NCBI GenBank assembly: GCA_910574455.1
Contig: CAJSYZ010000007.1
Coordinates: 1,922,001 to 1,986,000, forward strand
Source of the DNA: Trichaptum fuscoviolaceum
Lineage: Eukaryota > Basidiomycota > Agaricomycetes > Hymenochaetales > Trichaptaceae
Length of the DNA: 64,000 nucleotides
Direction of reading: 5' to 3'
Under the pieces are notes generated by a model, which made no database searches, was not told the DNA's origin, and saw only the letters and a list, made by a program, of their open reading frames with translations. Below are positions 11,629 to 24,266 of this stretch, piece after piece. Numbering within the stretch: position 1 is the stretch's first letter; each line of letters begins with the position of its first letter. Position numbers and translations under genes: made by a program.

Positions 11629-14600
11629 TTAATCCCCTCCATCTTCACCATCGTCGCCTGCCCCATCAGGTTGCTGAGGTGTCGGAAACATAGGATTACT
11701 GTACATAGGATAAGGATACATGTGAGGATGCGGCTGCATAGGCATGGATGGCTGCGGGCCTTCGGCAGCAGGGTTACCGAACACATTGTAGAATTGTTGT
11801 TGTTGTTGTTGTTGTTGCTGCTGCTGCTGTGGGTGCATTGATTGTCCTGGAAATGGGTAAGGCATCTGAGGGTAGTATGGTACCGGCATCTGCGGGGAGG
11901 GATAGAAAGGGTACGGATATTGGGGCATTGCTCGAGCCTGTACAGCATCTTCAAAGACATTAATTACATGTAATAAAATTAGGGCGAGATACGTACTTGC
12001 GTTGCCTCCAATTGATTGTTTGGTCTTCGCCCTTTTCCTTCCAGCATTGGCCGTCGAATGTCCCGTGTTCTGAGTCGAAGGTCCCGCGACTGCATTGACT
12101 TTCTGTTTCTTCGCAGGTGGTGGTTCTGACAAATGACTACCAATGACGACCGAATTGTTTGAGCCTTCACCAAGAGGTTGTGATCCACGCGCAGTAGCTG
12201 GATGACTTGATTGCGCTGGCGACAAAGGCTTCGCAGTTGTAATGGACTGCACAACTGTCGGTCTGGAAGGAATCTTGTCTTGAGGCTCATTGGGGCCAAT
12301 ACGACTATTCGTGGTGTTCTGGGGTGTTAGAGGCGTTGCTGAAGGGTCTGTCAAAGCAGCGACTATTAGTTCAGGCTCATATGGGTCACCGTCGTCGCCA
12401 TTAGAGCCTTCCTCATCGTCAATGTCGTTAGACCTCTTTTCGGCTCCTAAGTCACCCACAGTGAGCAATGGCGTGCCATTAACACTTCTAATGAGATGGA
12501 CGTCGTCTAAAAGCGAAGCATCTTCGTTGTCGACCAGAGACTTTTCCTCTTTAGCAAAACTTGTTAGTACTTGTTCGATGCCTGCTAATGGGATTTACGC
12601 ACTATCTGTCCAGGGCCTAACTCTAAGCCGGCTTATCGTCTCTGGTCTCTCCAATGCCTCTTTCTCTGCTTCATTCGCTTCTTCGCCTTTGCCGTTGAGT
12701 AGCTCCCATCCTCGAAGAAGATACCTATAGTCGGCTACCTTAAAGTTACGGATCTTAAACGTTGGACGCCCGGGGATATACCTCTCGTGAGCTACTTTCT
12801 CGGACCACCCTTCGAGTCGGACTCCATGCTTCTTTAGCTGTAAACCAAAGCTCATCCACTGAACAGATGACTCTACTTGATTCCCCATCACGGAGTAGCA
12901 TTTAACTGGAATAAATCCATTAGTTGACTGGGGCTCTGGATTCAATGGTCTTTGAAACGTACTGCCAAGGAGAATGAATTTCGAAAAGAATTTCTGATAC
13001 TGATCACGTGCGTTCGTGCCGCTCGCCATTGCGGAGTCATATTCTAGTTGAAGACGAGCATCGAGATCTGCGTTGTCCTTTCTCGAGATTATCGTTCTAA
13101 AAACTTCACGTTAGAACAGGATGAATACCGTGAATATGGTCATACTTAACTGGAACGCAGACTGAAGGTCCCGCTGATACTTTGCCCAGGCATTCCCCAT
13201 CAGAGTCTTCACTTTGTCGAAAACGGGTGAGCCTCCGAAAGCACACGAATGAGCCTTTCCGTTCTTGTCGACGTGAACCGCTACTCCGCACACGTGTATG
13301 CCAAAGTCAGAATACCATTCACTGTTCTAAGATTTTCAATCATTAATAGGCACGTCTTCTTCAGCGCTAAAACTCACTCGCTCATAGTTTTCCTGCGCGC
13401 ATTTCTTCAGATTCGCCTTTCCATTCTTCGTCTTCTCCTGCGACAACTCCATGATTTGGTCGTACCAGTCGAGAACAGGTTTTAGGAGTTCCATCTTCTC
13501 TTCCTCCGTCTTGCCCTTGATCAATTCTTGATACTTTATACTGGCCGCCTTCACAATTGCCTCGCCATCCTCTGGTTCCCGACCGTTCGCGACGGCTTCC
13601 GTTGCTGCCTCGTTAGCACCCCCTTCTCCTGTCACAGCAAGTATGAGACAAACGCTAAAGATGTTAAACAAATTTACGCACGTCTCCTTACGTACTGCTC
13701 GTGTGACAGAAAAGCATTCCATGGGTTCCTGCTGCGTTGTCTCGCACATCGTCCGAACAATTGTTTCTCCACCCAACTTGATGGCTTGCCAGTTTCATCT
13801 GCTATCTCCTTCACTTGCCAGATTATTTGATCGCGCAACGCATTAATCTTTGATTGCGCTTCATCGCTGATTGGACCAGGCCGAGCCCCATCTTGCGGTG
13901 TACCATCGCTTGGACCTTGTCCCTCGTCATCTGCATTCACGTCCGAGCACTCGTCATCCACACGTACGACCGCCTTGGCCTTCCCTTTCCCTGCCTTACG
14001 ACCTTTCTTTTCATTCCGGGGTTTCCTGCGGACTATGCTTGCTTTCTTAGTCGTCTCGTGGCCTTTCCTTGTCTCGATCGACTTCGACAGACTATCCTTC
14101 ACTGACGGCTCTACATAGTCGTCATCGGACAACTCAACGGAGTCGTCCGAATGTACACCCGGCGGTGGCCCACGAGATGCGGGTAGTCCTTGAGAACGCC
14201 TTTCCAATCGCTTTACTCTTGTAAGCTCTTGGTAGTCCCGTTCTGGCACGATATCCTTCTCCCTTTCGAACTCCTCACATTGACTTTCACACTTCTGCAC
14301 ACACTCCATGACAGTAGTGCCGAATCGAAGCTTCTCCTCCTTCCTCAGCGTCAGAGCCTTGTTAACGGCATCATTCATCGCCTTTCGAACATAACGTCAA
14401 TGCGGTATTAATAACAACAATACTGGTGCAGGCTTACCATTATCACTCGAAAGTTACAAGCCCACTTCTTCATAAGACCTTCGTCCACTTCGCACGCGCA
14501 CACAAGGACATCATAGCATTCGCGTATGACAGCCGTAAAATCTTCATGAGCTTTCAGGCACTCGTCTCGCGTCATCAATTCCGGATTTCGCCACCGAACC

Positions 14601-15297
14601 GACCATGGACATCGTTTGCCATTTTCTAGCAGCAAGCCTGTCTCTTCATCATCGTCCCTTCCGCAGTCCCCAGAGTGAATTGCGTCTGTAATGATGTCGG
14701 TTTGGGGTGCTACATTGGTCTGACGTCCGACATCGACATTTGGTTCAGCACTCGAGGTTTCGGTCGGTTGCGCGTTTTGTATGTCTTGTTCGATGGGCTG
14801 AGCCAAGGTACTTTGCACGTTTTCGTCCGATTGAGTCTCCGTACTCAACGAGGGCAGCTGATCCAATGATTGCACGAGTGAGCCTCTTGCGGTTGATGAA
14901 GTCGTTGCTTTCGACGGGGAGCTCTGAAAGTTGTTCTGCAAAGGCTCTTCCGCTGGACGATTCCCTTCGTTCGTCGCATTTGAACTGTCTTGTTCCTGGC
15001 GCTTCCTTTTCTTCGTAGCCGACTTCCCCTTTTCTACGCGCTCGCTGCTTGCGGTCTGATCTGCTTTCTACATAATCGTCGTTAGTCCCGCCTGTCCATG
15101 TTGACCGTAAGAATTATACTAACTAGTATCGCCCGTCTGCGAGCTCGTTCACTTCGATCGTCCTGAGTCTTGGTCGAATCCATTTCACTCCCTTTCTCAG
15201 CAGCCACCGCTTTACGTTTGGCAGCCATGACACTTGACTTCGCAGGATTAAAGATGATAGTCACAGGGAAAGAGAATCCGCAAACAGGACAACGCAT
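11629..15297 (-). CDS. KDZ-element cargo protein with polyQ C-terminus, function unknown
   Basis: Minus-strand gene of eight or more exons, about 1,000 residues, transcribed away from the 16159 gene. ATG at 15297 gives MRCPVCGFSFP; a second ATG at 15228 gives MAAKRKAV. Clear introns: 15068..15123, 14382..14437 and 13629..13691, with others near 13330-13370, 13080-13150, 12555-12595 and 11955-12000. Layout: Ser/Thr/Gln-rich acidic N-terminal part; a helical Cys-containing middle (ECYDVLVCACEVDEG, MECVQKCESQCEEFE); a basic nuclear-type stretch (RRKPRNEKKGRKAGKGKAKA); a block starting RSRNPWNAFLSHEQ that faintly recalls an HMG box; a central globular region (WYSDFGIHVCGVAVHV); and a low-complexity Pro/Tyr/Met tail with about 13 Gln. 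A nuclear DNA-binding or transposition-accessory role would fit, but this is inference. Confidence 0.7.
11795..11832. repeat. (TTG/CTG)n trinucleotide tract coding polyglutamine
   Basis: Run of TTG then CTG triplets. On the minus strand it codes the Gln run near the end of the cargo protein. Confidence 0.85.
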
Positions 15298-15315
15298 CTT
15301 TTAAGAGATTTTCTT

Positions 15316-15359
15316 AACCACATTTCAAAAGTGTGGTTTCCCTGACGGACCACAACCAC
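15316..15359. promoter_or_regulatory. AACCAC/GTGGTT cluster upstream of minus-strand cargo gene
   Basis: Three copies of the hexamer AACCAC or its complement (15316, 15333, 15354) in 44 bases, just upstream of the ATG at 15297. The same hexamer clusters before the 22367 gene and occurs once before the transposase. A shared regulator is a guess. Confidence 0.4.
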
Positions 15360-16158
15360 ATTATCAAACAAACAAACAACCTCTGTACGCCGCCATCGTT
15401 CCACGTTGATATGCCGATAACAAAATTTCCATGTTGTAAATGAAAGAAAAGTTTGAATATGTACAAAGTGATGTCCTGTGACTAAGTGTCTTCGACAAGA
15501 TCCCAATTCCCATTCCTCCCAAAGAAACCGATGTCATGACGGAGAGAAAAGTATTCTGAGGCAAGTCGACGCTCGTTTGTCGAAAGAATGTAGTTTGTTA
15601 GAGGTGAAAAAAACCGTATTGGAATCGTTGTACTCACTTCCGTGAGTTTTGCATCAAGTCGACTATCGTCCATGAGTCGAAGGAATGAAGCTAGCATAAA
15701 GCAAACTCCATAATGAACCTGCTGTACGCCAGCTCAAGGCAGACGTACAGAGGTCGGTGGCGAGACGGGCTCGAAGTGATGGTCAGTAAGAAGAAGGGTC
15801 TGTTGAGATGGGAACATGAGCTGGCACATTTTCAAGTGCATCCCACGCCACCGGTGCTATCTAGTAGGTACTAGTATCACATCAGCCCTTGTAAATGTGA
15901 GTACTGCAGGAGTACGCCTTCAAGTTCTTCGTTTTTGCATGGATAGGTAGGTGTCCGTTTCCTCCATATGCTATGGCCATCTCACACCATTTTTAAAGCA
16001 GGTGCGTTTGTCTCTGAATACTTCACGTGTGCCTTGAGCTCGCGCGAAGACCAACTGTCATCGTTTTGTGTGCAATAAGCTCGCTTTCGCATGATAGTTT
16101 TTTTGTTCGATGCAATATTGCTTCGTATTTTTTGCACGGATCGAATATTGGACCATCA
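15360..16158. other. Divergent spacer between two cargo genes
   Basis: About 800 bases between the minus-strand cargo gene and the 16159 gene. Open frames here are short and show no splicing logic. It probably contains both promoters. Confidence 0.4.
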
Positions 16159-18424
16159 ATGCCAAAACCTGTTACTCTTCAGAAGACTCATGACTTGCGT
16201 ATGTTTCCTATCTGTCGAGGCAGCAGCAATGAACTTGAAGCTGATTCAGACTGCAGCTTCCGATGGTACCCGGTGCAATGCCTCTGATGCTCTTATCGCC
16301 CATAGGATATGGGGAAGCAACTACATGATCGCTTCCCCGAATGCCGATTGGATTCCAGATTATCCTATCGCTGGACCCGATGGTATCCGAGTATATGACG
16401 ATGGTCTATTAGGCGGACAAGAGTTCACCCGTTGGCCGCAGCTTCATGTACCTGGCAATATCCACCATGCTCTCATACCATTTCGCCGATACATCACAAC
16501 CTCGATCATCAACGACGATGATGCTATCTGGTACAGACCCTCTGAGTCAGACACAATCCGTTGCGAAGGCTTAGACGTACTAAGACAACCTTTGGCCAAA
16601 TTCAAGAGTTCCCTCGTGAAGAACCTTACGAGGTGTTTCGAGATGTGCTTAGCCAGTGCACGAAATTCGTACGGTGCCCTCTCGGAAAAGGAATACACGC
16701 CTTTAATGGATGACATGGCAAGAAGAGGCCGCGCGAATCTAGACGTTCTATCTTCCACGTCACAAGGGTGGTATCAAAATATCATCTGCTTCCGAGAAGT
16801 CCAGCGCATGAGTCTAGAGCTCCTTGGAATCGCTAAATATGCCTCTGTGCTCGTCCCACGTATAAAGGATGTGACAAGGAACCACCCCCTGTTGCCTGTA
16901 CGGGGCGCCTTCACCTACGACCCATCTACTGTCGCCTACTTTCATGCTCTCGGTATTCCCGTGTGGCATTTGCGACCTCTCCCAACGAAATCGACACCAA
17001 TCAAAGTGTTCAATGTTCTTCGCGAGTCAACATTTTGGGACTCTGTTATGAGTTCTCAAGCGTTTTATGTCAATGGAGATATAAGTCGTCCCGTCCTTTC
17101 TCACGCGCGACGAGGTCTGGATATCCGTACGGCTGACTTCGTTTGGACTGATCAAGGGATGAAGGACCTAGTCTCGTCCATGATCCGGGAGGGGAAGGAA
17201 GCCCGAAGACGATTTGAGCAGCCTGTGGCACTTCATCAAGCACAGTTGTGCTCGACGATTGATCACCCCTTCTCTGCAACGATAGTACATTCCAGGTCAA
17301 GCTCGACGACAGAAACCCATCTCGCACGCTCAACAAAAAAGGGAAAGTCTGCATTGCGGCTTCCATCAATCTCCCGGCCAGAACGTAAAACGACGAAATC
17401 TGCCATCCATCATGAGAACAACCGTCCCCGCTCCCAATATTTTTTTGTTCCAAATTCCCCCGTAGATGGTTCTCCCGACTTTCCTCCCCATTGTCGTCTC
17501 ATACGCAGAATATTTGACGACGTAGGCGAAGTGGACAAGGACTCAAACATCCCCGCATATTATGTTATGCCACCCCCTTTCCTCTTAGTGCATCATGATT
17601 CCGACAAATCCATCCGATTCTACCACAATTATCTCAATATCAGAGGTGCTGTCATGCGGCTCGCTATGCGTGACGGCACCTTTCGTCCCGTATACCGCAA
17701 ACTGGGAGAATGGGTTAATGTGCTAATAGGCAATTATCGCAACACCGATCCTGTTGCCCTGGAATTCACCAGCGAAGGATTAGCACGTTTATACAAAACT
17801 CTGGAAGATAGTACGACAAATCACCATGATAGACCCGAGCAAGACGTGCGGCCTAGTAAGAAGGCGAAAAGAGCAAGTCTGGCCGCTATGAAAGTGACAT
17901 TTGGCAGTGAATATAATCTGCCTGCGTACACCCCAGATATTCGACCGTTGTGGCGCGGTGTAGCAATCACGCCAGACATGATTCGTGCCGATAAGCACCT
18001 TCGCATGGAGATGCAATGGGAATTGAACGAATTGTCTTTCCGTTCAGAATTCGCAGCGCTGCATAAGACAATTAGTCAGGGACGGTCTTCCGACTCTGTC
18101 TATCAGTCAAAGGAAGAGAGACAGCAACTTCGACGAGTATTTTGCTGTGTCGACACCGGCTCAGAATTGTCGTTCTTTCCAGACGTTTCGCAACGACAGA
18201 TTGCCTACTGGAGCGACGATTACGTCGATCCCGATTCACTCACAGCATTATCCTCTGTTCTCAGCTCATGGCCCGGCTTTGATCCCACATGGGTAGAACG
18301 CCCTATCGATTACAAGAGTCATCTGACACTAGCGTGTCTGTTGAATTTTTATGTGCGAACCTTCATAAATTATTACTCGCGGATTCCAGCTCTTCCATCC
18401 TTGCCACCCAAAACATTATCATAA
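16159..18424 (+). CDS. KDZ-element cargo protein, about 735 residues, function unknown
   Basis: Best model: short first exon from ATG 16159 (MPKPVTLQKTHDL), intron 16199..16256, then one long exon to 18424. The joined frame reads PSDGTRCNASDALIAHRIWG. An ATG within the retained intron (near 16229) is an alternative start. The long exon is uninterrupted and codes a globular protein with aromatic-rich blocks (RFYHNYLNIRGAVMRL, YRKLGEWVNVLIGNYRN, PDIRPLWRGVAITPDMI) and a basic Ser-rich linker in the middle (about residues 380-450). The C-terminal block contains CCVDTGSELSFFPD. I have an impression of similar long proteins in Agaricomycete genomes but cannot name a domain. I found no convincing oxygenase, helicase or protease motif set. 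It sits directly upstream of the transposase on the same strand, which suggests a role in the element's own life cycle. Confidence 0.75.
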
Positions 18425-18624
18425 GTTTCTATGAACCAATACCACTCATTAGCTTCATCTTATCTGTATCTAATATCTAAAATGTTGTCTATTCTTTATT
18501 GTCTTCGACTATACCGGATGTGGTTGGGGGAGGCAGTGCATGATATTTGTGGATACTGAATACAGATACCTATATATAGATAGAATGTGAGTACTGTCAG
18601 TCTTCGCATTGTACTTCCTCTAAC
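18425..18624. promoter_or_regulatory. Probable transposase promoter region
   Basis: The 200 bases between the upstream cargo gene and the transposase ATG. Contains GTGGTT at 18520..18525 and TATATATAGATAGA around 18571-18586, a plausible TATA-like stretch 40-50 bases before the ATG. Confidence 0.35.
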
Positions 18625-21600
18625 ATGCGGTCTCGCAGGCCCCGTCTAACTCCAGCGACGCGAGATAGACTTGCAAAACACCTTAATGCTACGGCGCTTC
18701 ATTCTAATGACGTGAATAATGGATGTGGCGCGATTGAAGTGGAAGTGGCACGTTCGGATGATATCCGGCCTCGAAGATTGTATCAGAAGTCAAATGGCGA
18801 GAAGAGTGGAGAGCAGGAGGAAGGCAACGTGGAACAGCTCAGTCGGTCTCATCGGAAGAAGCTCAATGAAAGAGATAACTGGCTGCGACTAATGGAAAAG
18901 CTTGTTACTCCATATCTAGAACTTCTCCGCACCACAAGCGCATTACGAAGTGAACCACCCATGCAAGTGCACAACTGTGGATGTAGGACGAGGGTTCCTT
19001 TTAAGATATTTCGCATAGACTTCAAAAGTAAGCCCACTCTTGCTTTTGCGTATGAGGCAGTCGATGTTGATGTGTTTATTGGCAAAGGTTGTGGAATTAT
19101 GCAGTTGTATTATTGCAAATGCACTCCTGCGGCAGTATCCGTTCTTCAATGCGGGCTATTTCCATGCTCGCCTGAGCAGCCGCGGACAGCTTACCATATG
19201 GATGTGCTTAACTTTGCTATGGGATTGTTCAGTCGATCGTGTCCTAACAGGACAGCGTTCTTGGAGACATTATTGGAAGAATTACATAATAAGGCTTACC
19301 AAACGCTATCTATTGTTAGTAATCACCTTTTATGTCTTATGTCATATGAAACTAACAGTGGCGTAGGGTGGCTTGCGCAAAAACTTTGCTGACGCTCTGC
19401 TGTGGTTCTCGGAACTGAAGATGCAAGCATCACAGAAGCTGGAACATATTATACGTCCTGTACAAGAGGCTCTCCCAGGGATCAAGCCGTTGTCGCAATT
19501 AAAAGAAGACGACGATGCAGATACATGCGCAGGGAATGAGGATGGAAACGAGTCTGACGCACCGAATGCTTCGACATATGCTCCGACAGAAGATGGTAAG
19601 TACCCTGTACGCTAGAAAAAAAACGTACATTCATGACCAGACTACCAGAAGAACTAGTTAACCGACACAGCGATTATCTTCGAGCGACTTGTCCTGCATG
19701 TTTTGGAGCAACCAATTGTCAAAATAGGTTCGCCACTCTCTTCATATGGCATATCGTACCACTCAAAAATAGTGATGAATAGTGTTCTGGTGCAAATTGA
19801 CGCATGTTTTGCACAAAAGAACATGAAATCCCGCTGGGACCCGTCTTTGACACATGTGAAGACGCGATTTGTCCCACAGAATGAAGTCGAGCTCGCGCGC
19901 ATCTACGTGGAGGAGTTGCAGGCGCGATCACATCAACCAAAGTCACGTACTACCGGCTCCAAGAAACGAAAACGTCAGGATCCACCTAAGGAAGATGAAA
20001 TGGACGTCATAGAGGATGGGCTGGAGGTTGCGAACTCTGTTCTGGACAAGTGTCAATCGTCATATACTGCCGCAGATGAAAGCCGCAAGAAAGCAGACTC
20101 TTCACACTTTCAAAGTACGGGTCTTGTGGCGTTGATATGCAGACACGATAGGCCCCTTTTCATCGCCGACATGACAACTCCTGGAGAGCGCCAGTTCTAC
20201 GTCGTTGCCTTAATAAACCAACTACTGCAACACGTTCCAAAACATACGAAGATTGGAATTCTGTACGATATCTCATGCCAGTTACATCGCAGCGCGAAGA
20301 AGCATAGATTCTTCGGTCCGGAACTGGAACGCATGTTCTTCGGCGTGTCTGTCTTCCATGCATACGGACATCAATGGCCGTGCCAACTCGTGTATCACCC
20401 ACGGAAAAGAGAGGGTTTTGGATTGACGGATGGCGAAGGCTGTGAGAGACTATGGGCATCGTTGAAGAAACTGATACCGTGGTTGAGAATAGTAGGGGTA
20501 AGTTGACCATGGTATCTTCAGGACGTCCACCTTACCTTATTATTTAGCCGAACCTACGGCGCTATACTCTGGACAGCCAGTTTTACTTCAACCAAAGGCA
20601 TCGTGTGCTGGGCATCGGCAAGTGGTTGCATAGTCAACATTCGCAGATGACAGAACGCAGGCGCGCTGCAATGGCAACCCTGAAGGAGCTCGAAAAACAA
20701 AAGATAACGAGAGAAATCTTACGCGAACAATGGAATTTGCAAGTGGCTGAGCAGACGAAGCCTTCGAAGAGTATGAACGTTCTTATCTTTCTAATCGGAC
20801 ATTAACATGTCTCATACAGGAGTTACGGGGAAATCGACTGATGGAGTTATCGACGCACTTCTGAAAGCTCAGGATCGCTTGCAGATCGCGGAAGACACCT
20901 TGAAGAATATTGAACAGACCATCTTAGATGGTTCGGCAGTAGATGACAGTGATTTCGTGGATCGCGAAAGGGCCTTGAAGGCAGTCGAGGAGACCAAGAA
21001 GCAAGTCGCGAAACACACAAATGCCCTCGGGACTAATTCGGTTGAAGCGCTAACGCTGGCGGCAAACAAAGACTATTTCAATGTGCGAAGACAGGCCAGG
21101 GCAAAGAGGGAGTTATGGATGAAGAGACTTATAGATCGCCATCGTGAGCTGGCTAACATTGAACGTCCTCATATGAGTGAGATCAACAGTGAGGAATTGT
21201 TCACGTACAAATAGTCAAACGACCGCTAACTATGCAGTAGAACATAAGCTTCGCAATCATACAGAAGCACAATCGAAAAAGAGGGACCCTCATACTGTAA
21301 ATCTAGTGAAACAGTACAACGAGTTATGCGAGAAAATTGCGAATCTTATAGAACACGGGAGAGCGCCCGCCGGCGTTATTGCTCCAGCGTCGATTCCCCT
21401 CAAAGGGCTATTTGACATGAATGTCGATTCTGAGATATGGTTCGAGCACGGTCTCGGTGATGATGATGACGTTCCTAGATGGATGAAAGAGGAAGATATT
21501 CGGAAAGGGATAATAGCACTGATAGATCTGGACCGCTGCGCGGAGGAGGAATCAAGGATTCTGTCTGAAAGACAAGCTATGCAAGAATGGTTCGCAGAGG

Positions 21601-22120
21601 AATGGGACCTTCACTGTCAAGCCATTCGCAACGCAGGTATTGCTCAAAATCAAATCTCACACAGACCACTGCTAATATGGCCTTTGATAAAGACAGAAGG
21701 AAGGACTGGACTATCCTGTTCCATCTACAAAATCGGTTAAAGGATCTCTACGAAATATTTGAAGTATGGAAGGAAGATCTCTTCGTCGTACGTCTTCCTG
21801 TGTCTTCCTCAGTCGTTCCATGGGGCCCGACGACCGCAGACAAATACCTCCACGAGGACCATACTGTTTCACTTCAGCAGCTATTCTCTCGCGTACAATT
21901 TTGGGGTGCGGCCTCTGGAGAGACGGTAGATGACGAAGATGAAGATGATGAAGATGATGAAGAAATTGACTCTGCAGATGAAGACGAAGCGGCTCTCATG
22001 GATAAGCTGGATGACATGGCGATTGCACGAGATTTCCAAGATGTCGGTGACGACCTCGAATCGTCCGGAAGCTTTACTAGATCAACCACTCGGCCACGGA
22101 AAAAAGGGAAGCGTAGCTGA
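18625..22120 (+). CDS. KDZ-superfamily transposase
   Basis: Cut-and-paste transposase of the surrounding element, about 1,030 residues in eight exons. Introns: 19315..19366, 19596..19657, 19728..19782, 20498..20547, 20771..20819, 21177..21237 and one near 21634-21690. Frames join with no stop. N-terminal half: basic start, then a Cys cluster (NCGCRTRVPF, YYCKCTPAAVSVLQCGLFPCSPEQPRTAY) like the CxC domains of fungal KDZ proteins. DYLRATCPACFGATNC follows. The RNase H-like core shows VQIDACFAQK (Asp codon 19799), GILYDISCQLH (Asp codon 20267), HAYGHQWPCQ and GFGLTDGEGCERLW (Glu codon 20435), the signature of the family. A coiled-coil-rich C-terminal part and an acidic-then-basic tail end the protein. 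All three catalytic acidic positions are kept, so it looks functional. Confidence 0.95.
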
Positions 22121-22154
22121 GATGTACGTAGTTGTGTGGACAATGTAGTATTTT

Positions 22155-22272
22155 GTGGTTAACCACGCGTCACAATAGGAATTTGCTTGTATTATGGACT
22201 GCGATGTGGTTGATCACAATGCAGATATCAAGCGATGTGATTCAACCGTAGGAGAACCACATACGGGTGGTT
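22155..22272. promoter_or_regulatory. GTGGTT/AACCAC motif cluster
   Basis: Palindrome GTGGTTAACCAC (22155..22166), GTGGTT at 22206, and an inverted pair AACCAC...GTGGTT (22255..22272), all in the 210 bases before the 22367 gene. Confidence 0.45.
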
Positions 22273-22293
22273 CTGACTCGTCTCCCGAGAAGG

Positions 22294-22302
22294 TATATAA
22301 GG
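22294..22302 (+). promoter_or_regulatory. TATA box (TATATAAGG)
   Basis: 73 bases upstream of the ATG at 22367, a usual fungal spacing. Confidence 0.6.
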
Positions 22303-22366
22303 GGTTGAGTAAGTGTCAATTCCCCTCACTTGCACTGCGCATCCTGTTCCCCTTATCTATCTTACC

Positions 22367-23112
22367 ATGACTATCATCTCTCAGAACGGGATCCATGTCA
22401 ATGCACCCGCCTTGCAACAGTTTGTCGAAAGCGACATTCTTTACCACCAGGTAAGCAATATGCTCCATTCAGTTGATAATCTCACTAAGTAACTCAACAG
22501 GTAATAACGTTGACGGCCGTTTCAGGCAACTACAATCACCGCAAGGAAACCGTGTCACGCGTTTTCGATGGTAAAGATGTCGCAGACGAGTTTAAGACAA
22601 TGTTCCCATTGTGCAAAACGCATCCTGTCGTTACACTTAGCCGCTACGCACAGTTTCACGGATTCGTTGAAAGACAGGACACTCTTGAAGTCAAACAACC
22701 GGAATTAGTGGGTTTAATGCAGGATGTCTTATCATCGGCATGGCGAAGGACGTTGCACGCGGATGGTCAAGATGGTGGATTTGTGTGGTCAAAAACATAT
22801 GAAGTGAGCGCTAATTAATAACAGTCACAGAATGAGTTATTGATTATGAGTTAGACCTTCGGTTTCAAGCCCATTGTGGTTGACTACGCTATTGTCAAGG
22901 ATTCCTTCCTAGAGCTCTTATCCATTTACAAGCCGCACGTCTACTCTCGACTTCACAACTATACGAAACGAATGGAGATGATGGAAGTTGCTGACAGTGA
23001 TCCGTGGGCTATTGTCGAAGTCGTTGAACGACACGCAAGAGAAGGAGCAGACATTCCGGGTGTCCAGGTAGAACGTCGTTTCTGCATATTCGATGGAGGG
23101 GTACCGATCTGA
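22367..23112 (+). CDS. Small KDZ-element cargo protein, function unknown
   Basis: Three exons, introns 22451..22500 and 22804..22854, both with clean GT...AG ends and kept frame. About 214 residues, starting MTIISQNGIHVNAPALQQF and ending FCIFDGGVPI. Mixed helix/sheet composition, no signal peptide or membrane segment. Blocks such as TAVSGNYNHRKETVSRVFDG and HPVVTLSRYAQFHGFVERQD look like a compact folded domain, but I do not recognise it. It has the clearest promoter in the element (TATA box plus hexamer cluster). Confidence 0.7.
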
Positions 23113-24266
23113 ATGCGACAAATTCCTTCTAAATGTACATAGATCATTTCAATCGTGTCTTAATCACAGAATCATTGTGCTCCTATATATATATTATGCT
23201 AGGACTTATAAGTAACGAGACGTTATGGCTTCACTTTTTTAATATACTCATTAGGACTTGCTGTACGCTCTCTTATTAAAGATGTCTCCCTTTTCGCTGC
23301 AGCGCGGGTAGCATCAATGAACATCTTGATCGCTCATTTCGCGGATTTTCCTTTAGAGACATTCTCCGTGTAAATTCATTCGCATGTGTTCGTGTACCCA
23401 TTTCAAGATTAGGTATCAGCGTACCGTCTAAACTGTAACCATACGCTTTCTTTCTTTCATTTGCTCGTGCACTGCACATAGTAGAAGTTCGATTCAAGAG
23501 AAGGAGGTGGTGGATCGGGCCTGGGGTGTAAGAACGTGCAAGAGTTGGGAAGAATAGAATACTCCTGTTGGATTGACTGAGGTTCGAATGGACAAGATGG
23601 AGAAGTCTGGTAAGGAAACCCATAAAGAATGCAGCTACGTGGGCTAATTCGTCGTCCGTCGGACGATGGGGGTTGTTCGGCGTCGAGATGGATGGTATAG
23701 CAGTATCTGGTTATTTTGTCAGACGCAATTGAAGATGTGGAGAGTGAAGTATCGGGGTCATGTGCAAGTGAGTTGCTTTGGGTATATAATGGAGTAAGGC
23801 GGACTTAGATCAGACATTAATAGAGCCAGATTGGCTTGGGCGAGATGCAATTAAATAACAGAAACCAAGAATGCCTTCCACTGAATTCCCCAATGTACAC
23901 TCCTTAGTTTCATTTAGGGCAACAAATAATTAGATAGTTCTTGAAATGATTTACTCAAAGTATCACGAAGCTTCTGGAGGCGTAGGTCGACGATCAACAA
24001 GCATTTGAAACAAAGGTCAGCTGAATCCACATTGAGATACTACTATACTCATGGCAACATTATGTAGCCCACTATCATGGAAACGACTGTAGAGTCCCGG
24101 AATGCACAGGTACCTGATCTCGAAGGGCAACTTAACGCGGGTACGGGCGAATGCAAGACACTCCATGACATACTTGCATTGTTGTAGAAACTAGCTAAAG
24201 ACGAAATACGGAGACAGTAATCAGGCTGCGACAAAGAACGCGAAGATCATAAAAAGCGATTGCGAA
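23113..24266. other. Gene-free stretch inside the transposon
   Basis: About 1.15 kb, AT-rich in places. Open frames on both strands are short and low in quality. I see no supported gene. Confidence 0.45.

Noticed and set aside
16159..18424. Possible TET/JBP-type oxygenase, as some mushroom KDZ elements are known to carry such genes
   Set aside because: I looked for the HxD...H...R spacing of 2-oxoglutarate oxygenases and found no convincing set in this protein or the other cargo proteins.
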